Source of the DNA: JANOSH01 sp031415695
GTDB lineage: Bacteria; Actinomycetota; Acidimicrobiia; Acidimicrobiales; Ilumatobacteraceae
NCBI GenBank assembly: GCA_031415695.1
Contig: JANOSH010000031.1
Location: forward strand, 124,001 to 188,000
Length of the DNA stretch: 64,000 nt
Direction: 5' to 3'
Below the pieces are notes generated by a model. It was not told the DNA's origin. It saw only the letters and a program-made list of their open reading frames with translations, and made no database searches. Of the stretch, positions 1 through 8,042 are shown piece by piece. Both the position numbers and the translations under genes were made by a program. Within the stretch, counting starts at the first letter, position 1, and every line of letters starts with the position of its first letter.

Positions 1-870
1 GACAACCGACACGAACACATTGGCGATACTGGCCACCCGAAACGTCGGTATCGAGAACAATTCGAGCGAGATGAGGGGCCTGGGGTGCCGTCGCGAGCGG
101 CGTAGAAAAAACCACAGCAGCGTGCACCCGACGATCAGCGAAACAAGTATGGAGCGACTCGCCCATCCCCACTTGGGTCCTTGCACTATGGCGAGCGCAA
201 GTAGCCCGAGGGCCACGGTGCCGATGACTACGCCGACAAGGTCGGGCAGTACAGCCGCATCTGCGCGTTCCGCGGCCGAGGGCTCGGCATCGCCCAAGAA
301 CATGGCGACGCTCAGCGCAACGCCGGCGCAGATGGCGGGCGCAGTGAACACCCATCTCCAGCCGCCAACCTCCAACAATCCGGCGGCGAGGACTGGAGCG
401 ATCGATGAGCCAATAGGGAATGCGGCCGTCCAGGCACCTATGGCGACTGCCCGTCGGGAGTCTGGCCAACGAGCTAGCGCAATCGTGAGTGACGAGGGAA
501 CGATAAGAGCCCCGCCTGCACCTTGTAAACACCGTGCTGCGATGAGGGCACCTGCGCCCGGTGCAGCCGCGGCCGCTAGGGATGAGACCATGAAAACCAC
601 GAGGCCCGCGACGAACATTTTGTGCGACCCGAACCGGTCTGCGAGCTGTCCGCCCAATAACGTGAACGCGGCGATAATGATCGAGTAGCCCGACAACGCC
701 CACGACAAAACCGATCGGCTTACGTTGTCGAAATCGGCTTCGATACTCGGGAAGGCGAGGTTCGTGCCGGTTACGGCCAGTGGAATGGAGGCCATAGCCA
801 GGATTGCGACCGCGAGCCCAAGGCCGGCGTGACGATGCTCGACGACCAGGACATCGTGCACCTTAGACAT
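1..870 (-). CDS. MFS drug-efflux transporter (DHA2 type), 3' end beyond window
   Basis: Reading from an ATG at 870, the frame stays open for 290 codons to the window edge, so the C-terminal part is missing. The protein is a chain of hydrophobic helices. The MFS motif A (GGQLADRFGSHK) lies at about residues 73-84, between helices 2 and 3. A proline/glycine-rich helix 5 (PIGSSIAPVLAAG) matches the antiporter motif C of EmrB/QacA-like 14-helix exporters. It probably pumps small hydrophobic compounds out using the proton gradient; the substrate cannot be told. It lies downstream of a second MFS gene on the same strand, and the ATG follows that gene's stop after about 57 bases, so the two may be co-transcribed. 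Confidence 0.85.
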   Translation of the reverse strand, partial: MSKVHDVLVVEHRHAGLGLAVAILAMASIPLAVTGTNLAFPSIEADFDNVSRSVLSWALSGYSIIIAAFTLLGGQLADRFGSHKMFVAGLVVFMVSSLAAAAAPGAGALIAARCLQGAGGALIVPSSLTIALARWPDSRRAVAIGAWTAAFPIGSSIAPVLAAGLLEVGGWRWVFTAPAICAGVALSVAMFLGDAEPSAAERADAAVLPDLVGVVIGTVALGLLALAIVQGPKWGWASRSILVSLIVGCTLLWFFLRRSRRHPRPLISLELFSIPTFRVASIANVFVSVV

Positions 871-927
871 ATGCCATGCTTCCACGGCGCACCGACGACA
901 CACGTGTCGCACCGCTGTACGGATCGG

Positions 928-2349
928 CTACTGAGCGGGTCGGCGGATGCCAAGAGCCGAGATCAAAGCAACCGACGACACCGCAGCGGCCACCACAAAA
1001 GCGGTGTGATATGAACCGGCCAGACCGTCTCGGGCGAGGCGTGAGACCTGGACGGTCTGCATCAACTGGACGCCGCCGGCGGATCCAATTTGAACCATCA
1101 TCTGGCTAGTGGCGGCAACCACTCCAAGATCGTGCAGTTCGACTGATGTCGTGAGCATGGCAAGCAGCGGTGCAACGATGACGCCAACTCCCACACCCGC
1201 GAAGCCAAGAAGGAACACGATCTCGAGCGCCGAGGTGCCGGTGTCGATACGGGTCAGCAGCAGGCATGCTGTGATGTTGAGAATCACACCCGTTACGACG
1301 ATGCGTCGGTTGCCCGTTCGCATCACTAGCCACGCGCTCAGCGGGCCCGCCAGCCCCCACATAAGGGGCCGGCCAATGGTGAGCAAACTGATGTGAGTCG
1401 CCCCGTAGCCATAGAGCTGGGACAACATCAAGGGAATCAGTACGAAGCCGCCCTGGTACGCGACCTGGCAGAAACCTTGGGTCACCATCGGGATAGTGAA
1501 CTCGCGCATACGGAAATAGTGCAGCGGCAGTAGAGGGTGCGGCGTGCTTCGCTCGCGCAGGACAAAACCCACGGCGGCGACGGGCGTAGCGATGAACAGT
1601 GTCAGCACAATGGGGTGGTTCCAGCCCCAGAGCGGCCCGCGGTTCACGGCGAACAGCAAGGCGAACGCCGCGACTGCCAACAGCGTGGTGCCCGGAATAT
1701 CGAAGTGGACAGTGGTGGTGTGCTGGGATTGTGGAAGTACACGTGACGCCACGATGAACGCGGCAATTGTGAGGGGCACCTGGGCAATGAATATCCATCG
1801 CCACCCGAACTGGTCGATGACGGGCCCACCCGCGACCATGCCCAGGACGGGGCCGCCTGCCATCACGAGCCCCCAGTAGCCGAGCGCCTTGACTCGCTGA
1901 TCGCGGGGGAACACCTCGCTGATAATTGCCATGCCAGTTGGTGCTGTGGAGGAACCGAATACGGCACTCGCAGTTCGAAAAAGAATCGCAGTGAGAGCGG
2001 TTGGCGCTGCTGCGGTGAAACCTGCAAACACACAGCATCCTGCGAGGCCAATAAGGTACACGCGTCGACGTCCGTACAGGTCTCCGAGCTTGCCCGCTGT
2101 TGGCCCGAGGACGGCGTAGGCCAACGTTGGTCCCACGACAAGCCATGACACGGTCGACGGCGGCGCCGAAAAATCACTTACTAGTCGGGGAATAGCAATC
2201 GCCAGAACGCTGACGTTGAAATTCGTGCTGAATAGCCCGAAGAGCGCCACGAGAAGCAATAACTGCGACGAACGAGACCTAGTACCCGTACCGTCCACCA
2301 TCGAACCAGACGATACTCGACACAACTTGACGAAATCGGGGTGTAACAC
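928..2349 (-). CDS. MFS transporter, DHA2/EmrB-like
   Basis: This is a 473-residue membrane protein with about 14 predicted helices. MFS motif A (GKLGDLYGRRR) is at residues 86-96, and a motif C-like helix (VMAGGPVLGMVAGGP) is near residue 165. The family exports drugs or small organic molecules by proton antiport. I chose the GTG at 2349 because an AGGA Shine-Dalgarno sequence lies about 9 bases upstream. An ATG at 2298 (residue 18) has no such signal but would remove a polar leader, so it remains possible. The gene is divergent from the secreted-protein gene at 2403 and is followed by another MFS gene in the same direction. Confidence 0.85.
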   Translation of the reverse strand: MLHPDFVKLCRVSSGSMVDGTGTRSRSSQLLLLVALFGLFSTNFNVSVLAIAIPRLVSDFSAPPSTVSWLVVGPTLAYAVLGPTAGKLGDLYGRRRVYLIGLAGCCVFAGFTAAAPTALTAILFRTASAVFGSSTAPTGMAIISEVFPRDQRVKALGYWGLVMAGGPVLGMVAGGPVIDQFGWRWIFIAQVPLTIAAFIVASRVLPQSQHTTTVHFDIPGTTLLAVAAFALLFAVNRGPLWGWNHPIVLTLFIATPVAAVGFVLRERSTPHPLLPLHYFRMREFTIPMVTQGFCQVAYQGGFVLIPLMLSQLYGYGATHISLLTIGRPLMWGLAGPLSAWLVMRTGNRRIVVTGVILNITACLLLTRIDTGTSALEIVFLLGFAGVGVGVIVAPLLAMLTTSVELHDLGVVAATSQMMVQIGSAGGVQLMQTVQVSRLARDGLAGSYHTAFVVAAAVSSVALISALGIRRPAQ

Positions 2350-2402
2350 ACCAGGGGTTCCTGACGATGTAACGGGTACATCCCTCTACCCAAGGAGTTC
2401 AC

Positions 2403-2909
2403 ATGAAGAAGTTTGTCGCCGGAGTCGTGCTCATAGGCACATTGATGGGGCTCAGTACCGCAGGTTCAGCCGACGACGGGGGTTCCAAAGGTGGGCGCGG
2501 CCGGGGTGGCGACCGCACTACGTCGACAACGGTCGCCGGGTCGTCGTCAACGACTGCAGCTGGCACGGTGGGCTCGGGTCGCAGCGGCGAAAAACGCAGT
2601 GATTCTGGCAAGGAGCACGCTCGTGACGGCGTCGCGAAATGTAACCGGCTGCCAACACACTTGGAGCATCTCAAGAGACACCTCGCCCGTATCGAAGCGG
2701 CTCAGGTCAAGCTTGAGCTGGCACTCGTTGCAGCCACAACCGCCGGTGACACCGAGCTCGTCGCCAAGATTGAACGCAAGTTGGCCAAACTGGCTGGCTA
2801 TCACACGCGGGTAACGGCAGCCATTGCCGCGGCGCAGGCGGCACTCGAAGCGTGTGCTACGACGTCGACCACGTCGACCACGTCGACCACGTCAACGACT
2901 ATCGGCTGA
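2403..2909 (+). CDS. secreted low-complexity/coiled-coil protein of unknown function
   Basis: The 168-residue protein begins with a classic signal peptide (MKKFVAGVVLIGTLMGLSTA, cleavage near residue 22). A Gly/Arg/Ser/Thr-rich segment (about 25-70) follows, then a predicted helical, probably coiled-coil stretch rich in Lys, Glu and Ala (about 85-155). It ends in a (TST)-type tail encoded by a 9-base tandem repeat. A strong AAGGAG Shine-Dalgarno sequence precedes the ATG. Two cysteines (in AKCNR and EACATT) could form a disulfide. I do not recognise a family. The next gene starts two bases after the stop, so the two are probably translated together. Confidence 0.7.
   Translation: MKKFVAGVVLIGTLMGLSTAGSADDGGSKGGRGRGGDRTTSTTVAGSSSTTAAGTVGSGRSGEKRSDSGKEHARDGVAKCNRLPTHLEHLKRHLARIEAAQVKLELALVAATTAGDTELVAKIERKLAKLAGYHTRVTAAIAAAQAALEACATTSTTSTTSTTSTTIG
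2862..2899 (+). repeat. 9-bp tandem repeat coding a Thr/Ser tail
   Basis: The unit CACGTCGAC is repeated about four times, the last copy degenerate, at the 3' end of the secreted-protein gene. Because the unit is a multiple of three, copy-number change alters the length of the Thr/Ser tail without shifting frame. Confidence 0.8.
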
Positions 2910-2911
2910 CA

Positions 2912-3304
2912 ATGAGCTTTCGCACCGCAGTACTTGCGATAGTTGTTGCTGGCGGTGTTGTGGCAGGTTGCGGTGGTGAGCGGCCGGCCGAGGTTCAACT
3001 CGGTCGGCCCGCCCCGGCTCCGGTGGAGGTGCCGGCAACAACGGCGTCGGCGGCGACGCCCTCGTCGCTCTCGCGAGTTGCGGTCGTGGCTCCGAGCGCT
3101 CCGGTGACGGTAGTGGTGACGCCCGTGGAAGCCTCCACCGCGGCAGTTGAACCTGTTGATCAGCCGCCGACCGCCGCGCCCGCAGCTGTGTCGGTCACGG
3201 CTAGTTGGTCGGCTAGCCGTGCGGCCATTGCCGCGCAAACAACCCTGGACGAGGTCGACGCACTTCTGGCCGAAACCGATGCAGTGCTAGCCGAGCTCGG
3301 CTAG
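2912..3304 (+). CDS. small lipoprotein of unknown function
   Basis: From the ATG at 2912 the protein (130 aa) has a lipoprotein signal peptide with lipobox VVAGC at about residues 16-20, so it should be lipid-anchored outside the membrane. The mature part is rich in Ala, Pro, Val and Thr, as in a flexible spacer. It ends in a short helical segment (TTLDEVDALLAETDAVLAEL) that looks like a coiled coil. The frame is open further upstream, but those residues come from the preceding gene's 9-bp repeat and would spoil the signal peptide. The start is two bases after the upstream stop, implying translational coupling. Confidence 0.65.
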   Translation: MSFRTAVLAIVVAGGVVAGCGGERPAEVQLGRPAPAPVEVPATTASAATPSSLSRVAVVAPSAPVTVVVTPVEASTAAVEPVDQPPTAAPAAVSVTASWSASRAAIAAQTTLDEVDALLAETDAVLAELG

Positions 3305-3345
3305 TACGCCGCGTACCGATGAGCACACCCCGGCCCTAGCCTGAG

Positions 3346-3879
3346 ATGGCAATGGCGGATCACGAGGCTATCTTTAGAGCGCATTGGCGACGGCACCAGC
3401 CGTCGTTGTTGCGCTTTTTGCGGGCCCGGGTCGGCTGGAACGACGCCGACGACCTCGCGCAACAGGTGTGGGTGGAAATGGCCCCCCGCCTCGCACCGGG
3501 CGAGCTAGCCGAGGATGATGTCCGAAAGTTGTTGTTCACGGTGGCCCACCGCCGGGTTATAGACGAATACCGGCGACGCGAACGTCGGGCGGTACCGTCG
3601 GACCATCTACCCGACGGAGTGCATCACGATGTTGATCGACTCGGTGACGAGTTGTCTCGCCTGCTTGATTGTGTCGCCGATCTTGCGCCCGATCAGGCCG
3701 ATGCCGTGCTGCTTCGGATCCTGGGTGATCTTCCGTTTGGCGATGTCGCCGCGATTATGCAGCGCTCGGAGGGCGCGGTTCGAGTGCTCGTCCATCGAGG
3801 CTTGCACCGGCTCGCCGAACTGGCTCGTGCAGCAGGTGTAACAACTCAGGTGTCTGCTTCGATGAAGGGAGCACAGTGA
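3346..3879 (+). CDS. ECF-family RNA polymerase sigma factor
   Basis: This 177-residue protein has the two-domain layout of extracytoplasmic-function sigma factors. Sigma region 2 spans about residues 8-80, including the DDLAQQVWVEM core-binding motif at 35-45 and the promoter -10-reading helix RRVIDEYRRRER. Sigma region 4 spans about 115-163, with a helix-turn-helix around LPFGDVAAIMQRSEGAVRVLV. It should direct RNA polymerase to a small regulon. Its stop overlaps the GTG of the next gene, the usual arrangement for an ECF sigma and its anti-sigma factor. Nothing in the sequence shows the inducing signal. Confidence 0.9.
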   Translation: MAMADHEAIFRAHWRRHQPSLLRFLRARVGWNDADDLAQQVWVEMAPRLAPGELAEDDVRKLLFTVAHRRVIDEYRRRERRAVPSDHLPDGVHHDVDRLGDELSRLLDCVADLAPDQADAVLLRILGDLPFGDVAAIMQRSEGAVRVLVHRGLHRLAELARAAGVTTQVSASMKGAQ

Positions 3880-4607
3880 CCGAGTTCGAGCTACCCGACA
3901 CCTACGACACCATGGTCGACTTGTTGCGTTCACCGGCGCGTGCCGACGAGTTCGCGGGCGAGGACGTGGCGATCATGGCGATGATGGCAGCCGTCGAGAT
4001 GCCCGAAGTCGATGAGCCCACCCGAGCAACTGTCACCGCGCTTGTGCCTCGTGCGTCTAAACGAATGGTTGTCCCGTTCGCCATAGTCGGCGCGTTGCTC
4101 GTGAGCGGTGCAGCCGCGGCGGCCACGGGCACGATGCCGCTTCCTCGACTGCCCTTGTTGCCCCGACCTGCGACAACGGTGCCCGTCACCACCACGGTCG
4201 ACGTCGTACTGAATCAACCAGTTCTCGATGATCCGATCGCCGATGAATCAGTCGAGTCCGACGCGACCAACACCGGTGCTCCCGCTCCGCTGCTCACACG
4301 CCCGCCAGTCATCACCTCGGGCCAACGATCGCGGGCCACGCCGCCTACGACGGTGACGCCAAGAGTGTCGGACCCGACTCGCCCGTCGACGTCACCGCCC
4401 ACGTCGGTGCCGGACGAAACCAACAACAGGCGAGGTTCGTCGTCAACCATCGCTCGCCCCTCAACCACCGACGTGCCTCGCTCGACATCTGTTCCTCGGT
4501 CGTCGACGACCGTACCTCGACCCACCAGCACCGCTGACAGCAGCGGCAAGGGCTCCGGTGGGGATAGCGGTCGAAGTGGGTCGGGTTCGAGCGGCAAGGA
4601 CGGCTAG
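3876..4607 (+). CDS. probable membrane anti-sigma factor with Ser/Thr/Pro-rich ectodomain
   Basis: The 243-residue protein starts at a GTG that overlaps the sigma-factor stop by four bases. It has about 63 soluble N-terminal residues, one membrane helix (about 64-84) and a long extracytoplasmic tail rich in Thr, Ser, Pro and Arg, ending in a Gly/Ser-rich segment. I find no zinc-binding HxxxCxxC motif, so this is not a standard ZAS-type anti-sigma domain. The role is inferred from position and topology: the inner domain would hold the sigma factor and the outer tail would sense or span the cell wall. It could instead be a regulated membrane protein of another kind. Confidence 0.65.
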   Translation: MTEFELPDTYDTMVDLLRSPARADEFAGEDVAIMAMMAAVEMPEVDEPTRATVTALVPRASKRMVVPFAIVGALLVSGAAAAATGTMPLPRLPLLPRPATTVPVTTTVDVVLNQPVLDDPIADESVESDATNTGAPAPLLTRPPVITSGQRSRATPPTTVTPRVSDPTRPSTSPPTSVPDETNNRRGSSSTIARPSTTDVPRSTSVPRSSTTVPRPTSTADSSGKGSGGDSGRSGSGSSGKDG

Positions 4608-4754
4608 CGCTAGCAGCGTTGACTGCGTGGGCCAGCCAGCGCCCGGGCCGCCCTCGGAATTCGTGCGCGCTTACCTGGCCCTCAGCGCTACGGATCGCGC
4701 ATGTATCAGCCGGCCGGGCAATTGTGTAACACCCTTGCGCGAGAGTTCCCGGGT

Positions 4755-5684
4755 ATGAGGGGTACGCATTCCACGTTCGAGATCGACGCGAGTCTTCGAC
4801 GCATCGCGCTGGATCAGCTCGGGCTGGTCACGGTCGCGCAAGCGGCGGAAGCGGGCGTTGACACGTTTGCGTTGGCTCGGCGTCGGAAGGTGGGTGCTTT
4901 GGTGCCCGTAATCGCCGACGTAATGCGGCTCGGCTCGGTCGAACTGACGCCTGCGCATCGGATTCTGGCGGCCTCGCTCGCCGTGCCCGGTTCAACCGTT
5001 GCCGCCACGTCGGCCGCTGTGATCCACGAGATGCCGGTGCTGTCACTTGGCCATCCCGTGCTGGTCGTTTCACCGGGTAGGTCTGCTCGCGTGAAGGGCG
5101 TCAGGGCGATTCGAACGGTAGCGGCGTTGCCGAGCCAGCCCTGGATGACGACTCGCGTGGCGACCCCGGCGGCAACGCTGGTGCTGCTGCCGCGTTTCGT
5201 GAGCGACCGAATGGTCGAACGATGTCTCGATCATTGCCTCGCTCATCGGCTGACAATGGTCGCACAGGTCGGCGAGCTACTTGAACAGGTTCCCGCTCGT
5301 GCGGTGCATGGTCGCCGGTTTCTGCTGGAACTGCTTGCGGACCGCTCGACCGGTATCGGGCATCGAAGTGGGCTTGAGCAGCGGGTCGCTCCCTGGTTGA
5401 ACGCGGCGGGGCTTCGGGGCTGGCAACGCAACTACGGCGTACCCGTCGGTGGAGCCCGGACCGTCGAGGTCGATTTCGGCTGGCCCGACGTGAAGGTCGG
5501 TCTCGAGGTTAGTCCGTTCTTCACCCACGGTTCTCGGGAGAAGCAGGAGCGTGACGCTCAGCGACGACGGCTCCTCATCGAGCAGAGTTGGCGTATCGTC
5601 GAAGCGACCGACCCCGACCTCGAGAACAAACAGGCTTTCGCCTGCACCGTCGCCGCGCTCAAGACACTTCTGCGAGCAGCGTAG
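4755..5684 (+). CDS. AbiEi-like N-domain plus DUF559 (Vsr-fold endonuclease-like) protein
   Basis: The N-terminal third resembles AbiEi-type antitoxin winged-helix domains. The C-terminal ~100 residues resemble DUF559, a fold related to the Vsr nicking endonuclease, with an acidic residue before FGWPDVKVGLEV and a basic stretch (EKQERDAQRRR) after it. Where the paralogue at 32441-33382 has EVD, this copy has EVS, so one metal-binding acid may be lost. Such proteins are very common in actinobacteria and their real job is not established. The ATG at 4755 (MRGTHSTFEID) fits the family start; an in-frame ATG at 4701 would add 18 residues. Confidence 0.7.
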   Translation: MRGTHSTFEIDASLRRIALDQLGLVTVAQAAEAGVDTFALARRRKVGALVPVIADVMRLGSVELTPAHRILAASLAVPGSTVAATSAAVIHEMPVLSLGHPVLVVSPGRSARVKGVRAIRTVAALPSQPWMTTRVATPAATLVLLPRFVSDRMVERCLDHCLAHRLTMVAQVGELLEQVPARAVHGRRFLLELLADRSTGIGHRSGLEQRVAPWLNAAGLRGWQRNYGVPVGGARTVEVDFGWPDVKVGLEVSPFFTHGSREKQERDAQRRRLLIEQSWRIVEATDPDLENKQAFACTVAALKTLLRAA

Positions 5685-5725
5685 GCCCAGCCGGGCAGCC
5701 GTCCTTGCGCCGGATGCGCGACACT

Positions 5726-6190
5726 ATGGCCATGACCACTGAGATCGTTGTGAGCAGAGACATCGCTGTGCCACCCGAGGTGCTGTTCGCGTTGATCAGT
5801 GACATCGCCAAGATGGGGCAGTGGTCACCCGAGAGCACCGGCGGCCATTGGGCCAAGGGGGCGACCGGCCCGGCGGTCGGCGCCCAGTTCGTGGGCGAGA
5901 ATCGCAACGGGAAGAAGTCGTGGAAGACATCGTGCAAGGTCGTGGCCTGTCAGCCTCCTTCACTGTTCGGTTTCGACGTGACCGTCGGGCCGATCAAGGT
6001 GGCCAACTGGTCCTACGCCATTGCACCCCATGCCTCCGGCAGCACCGTGACCGAAACCTGGACCGATCAGCGGGGCTGGCTGGCCAAGAAGCTGGGCGGT
6101 CCGGCGAGCGGCGTGTCGGATCGGATTGCCCATAATCGCGCGGGCATGGAAGAGACCCTGCGCAAACTCGCAGCGCACGTCGAAGGCTGA
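5726..6190 (+). CDS. SRPBCC (START-like) superfamily protein
   Basis: The 154-residue protein has the pattern of the SRPBCC/polyketide cyclase-like fold. It opens with an N-terminal strand (EIVVSRDIAVPPEVLFALISD), followed by a helix-grip middle and a long C-terminal helix (GMEETLRKLAAHVE). These proteins form a deep cavity for a lipid or aromatic ligand. The ligand here is unknown. The start is one of two ATGs six bases apart (5726 or 5732). The frame is open upstream, but that stretch is antisense-like coding over the previous gene. It stands alone, downstream of the DUF559 gene on the same strand. Confidence 0.75.
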   Translation: MAMTTEIVVSRDIAVPPEVLFALISDIAKMGQWSPESTGGHWAKGATGPAVGAQFVGENRNGKKSWKTSCKVVACQPPSLFGFDVTVGPIKVANWSYAIAPHASGSTVTETWTDQRGWLAKKLGGPASGVSDRIAHNRAGMEETLRKLAAHVEG

Positions 6191-6785
6191 ACGATGCGAT
6201 CGACCAGGCCGAACGTAACTTTCCGACGAAGGTCGTAGTCAGCGAAAAAGGTCTGCGATGTCGATGATGGCGGGCGGGCGGGCACATCAACGTGTGCGAC
6301 GTACCCGTGGGAAGTGACAATGATCGCCATGGCTGCGAAACGTCGTCGCGCAGATGAGCCTCGACAGTGTCTCGTGAAGGGTCGACAATGAGGTACGTCA
6401 GCAACGAGTGAATCTGCAGGTATGCGATGGCTTTCGTTTCGTAATCGTGCTGGCGGCTAGAGGGCGACACGACTTCGACGAGCGACAAGGGTTCCGGCGA
6501 AATTAACCGTCATCGGGCTCGTCACAAAAGACGGCGACGTCCGGGTAGAAGCCGATCGCGGATAACGAGCCGCTGATCCGACGCCACGGCTCGGAACCCA
6601 TGGGTTCGGGACGGTCGGTACAACAAGGCGAGTACGGCCGCTGAAATGTCGTTGTGCCGATTCGATGCGCCAGCCATCGCGTACACGACACCCTCAATGA
6701 GTTCGTGCTTGAGTTCGCTGTGCTGTTCCTCGAACACAAGCCACTCCTCGACCGAGCGGTACAGCTGAGACGGCAGAGCGTTCAC
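6190..6785 (-). pseudogene. frameshifted Uma2-family endonuclease-like gene
   Basis: Three pieces in two frames line up with one Uma2 (DUF820) protein. From the ATG at 6785 the first frame gives LYRSVEEWLVFEEQHSELKH, then EGVVYAMAGASNRHND. Around 6555-6503 the sensible sequence is in another frame (FYPDVAVFCDEP, the metal-binding PD motif). From about 6509 it returns to the first frame (SLVEVVSPSS, then YLIVDPSRD). At least two compensating frameshifts are therefore needed, and a stop closes the first frame at 6522. After about 6330 the similarity fades, so the 3' end is approximate. Uma2 proteins have a PD-(D/E)xK nuclease fold and are often spread by transfer. Confidence 0.75.
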
Positions 6786-6797
6786 GAGCCCAGGCTA

Positions 6798-7889
6798 TCA
6801 GCGGGATTCAAGGCTGTAGAGGCGCCAGGTACCGTCGATACCCTTGAGGTCGTGCGGGCCGCGATCGGCGAACGTGACTGCGCCGCCGAGCATCATGTCT
6901 CGCACCGTCGAGGTGACCCAGAGGTGCCCAGGCACGGCCTCGTGCTCAACCCGTGCGACCAGGTTTACTGCGATGCCGGTGATATCGCCGTCGTCTCGAA
7001 CTTCGATCTCACCGGCGTGGGCTCCTGCGCGGATCTCGATGCCGATTCCGGCGAGCGCCTCGAGCAACTCGCCGCTGCAACTGACTGCTTGGGACGGTAG
7101 GTCGAATATGGCAAGCAGACCATCACCAGTGCTCTTCACCAGCCTTCCACCGTGGGATTCTACGAGCTGGCGAGCAATTCGATCGTGGCTATCGAGCAGT
7201 TCGCGCCATCGACTATCGCCCACCGTCGACGACGTGCTGGTGGAGTTGACGATGTCGGTGAACAGCACCGTCGCGAATCGCCTGGTTGTGGCAACCGTGA
7301 CGTGGCGATCGAGCACAAACTGGAGGTACTGGTCGAGCATGTCGTGCCAGTTCGGCATGCACCAGGCAAAGTGATCGTTGCCGGGAAGTTCGACGAAGCT
7401 GGCACCGGGAATGAGGTCGGCGAGAAGCCGCCCCGCTGCGACGGGTATGACAGCGTCGCCCTTCACGTTGGTGACCTGTGTTCGGGCTGTGATGTTTTCG
7501 GGCGCGTCGCCGGGGTCGAGTTCGAACACGCTTTTGATCTGACGACGGAAGTCCCGCGGGCTGGCCGACAGTCGCTGCAGCCGCCCGAACCAACGAGTCA
7601 CCGAGTCGTTCCCCGATTGGCTCGGAAGAAACCAATCGACCATGAGTTCGGGATTGCTCGGCCAACCGTCGGCCAACTCCATGAACCGTGGTAAGAGGGG
7701 TTCGGCAACCGGGTCGTCGGCGTGCGTATACGGGGGTAGTCGGCTCCAATATCGATGGCTGATCCCCGAGTTGAGCAAACCGAGGCTCTCGACCCGGTCG
7801 GGGTGCTCGGCCGCAAATTGCTGGGCCATGAGCCCACCTTCGGACATGCCGTGGATGTTGGCGCGCTTCCAGCCGACAGCGTCGAGCAC
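6798..7889 (-). CDS. alpha/beta-hydrolase fused to class III adenylate/guanylate cyclase, N-terminally truncated
   Basis: Residues 1-195 are an alpha/beta-hydrolase domain with nucleophile elbow GMSEGG (14-19) and a catalytic-histidine region (GNDHFAW). Residues about 205-360 are a class III nucleotide cyclase domain with the metal-binding aspartates in LFTDIVNS and STGDG and the transition-state Arg in NLVAR. The family is usually 430-500 residues, with about 90 more before the elbow. Here the frame is closed by TAG near 7973, and only some 28 further codons without an ATG lie upstream of the GTG at 7889. The first strands and the oxyanion-hole loop of the hydrolase are thus missing. The cyclase may still work; the hydrolase probably does not. 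Confidence 0.75.
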   Translation of the reverse strand: MLDAVGWKRANIHGMSEGGLMAQQFAAEHPDRVESLGLLNSGISHRYWSRLPPYTHADDPVAEPLLPRFMELADGWPSNPELMVDWFLPSQSGNDSVTRWFGRLQRLSASPRDFRRQIKSVFELDPGDAPENITARTQVTNVKGDAVIPVAAGRLLADLIPGASFVELPGNDHFAWCMPNWHDMLDQYLQFVLDRHVTVATTRRFATVLFTDIVNSTSTSSTVGDSRWRELLDSHDRIARQLVESHGGRLVKSTGDGLLAIFDLPSQAVSCSGELLEALAGIGIEIRAGAHAGEIEVRDDGDITGIAVNLVARVEHEAVPGHLWVTSTVRDMMLGGAVTFADRGPHDLKGIDGTWRLYSLESR

Positions 7890-8042
7890 GCTGATGATGT
7901 CACCAACGCGTTGTTGCGCACAACAAGAGTCTCGCAGGCCGAATTCCTGAGCGCTCAGAAGCTCCCAGCGCTACCGATCGCGCAAGTAACCTGCTCAGCG
8001 CGAGTTCGCCCGAGTCATGTCGACACGCTTCACCAGTTGGCT

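Noticed and set aside
20..688. Plus-strand open frame over the first MFS gene
   Set aside because: Antisense to a clear transporter; composition is not protein-like.
1106..2146. Long minus-strand open frame inside the MFS gene in another frame
   Set aside because: It is a GC-rich shadow of the MFS gene: Arg/Pro/His-rich translation, no family pattern and no ribosome-binding site.
3876..4607. Zinc-binding anti-sigma (ZAS) factor
   Set aside because: No HxxxCxxC motif is present in the cytoplasmic part; only a position-based anti-sigma call is kept.
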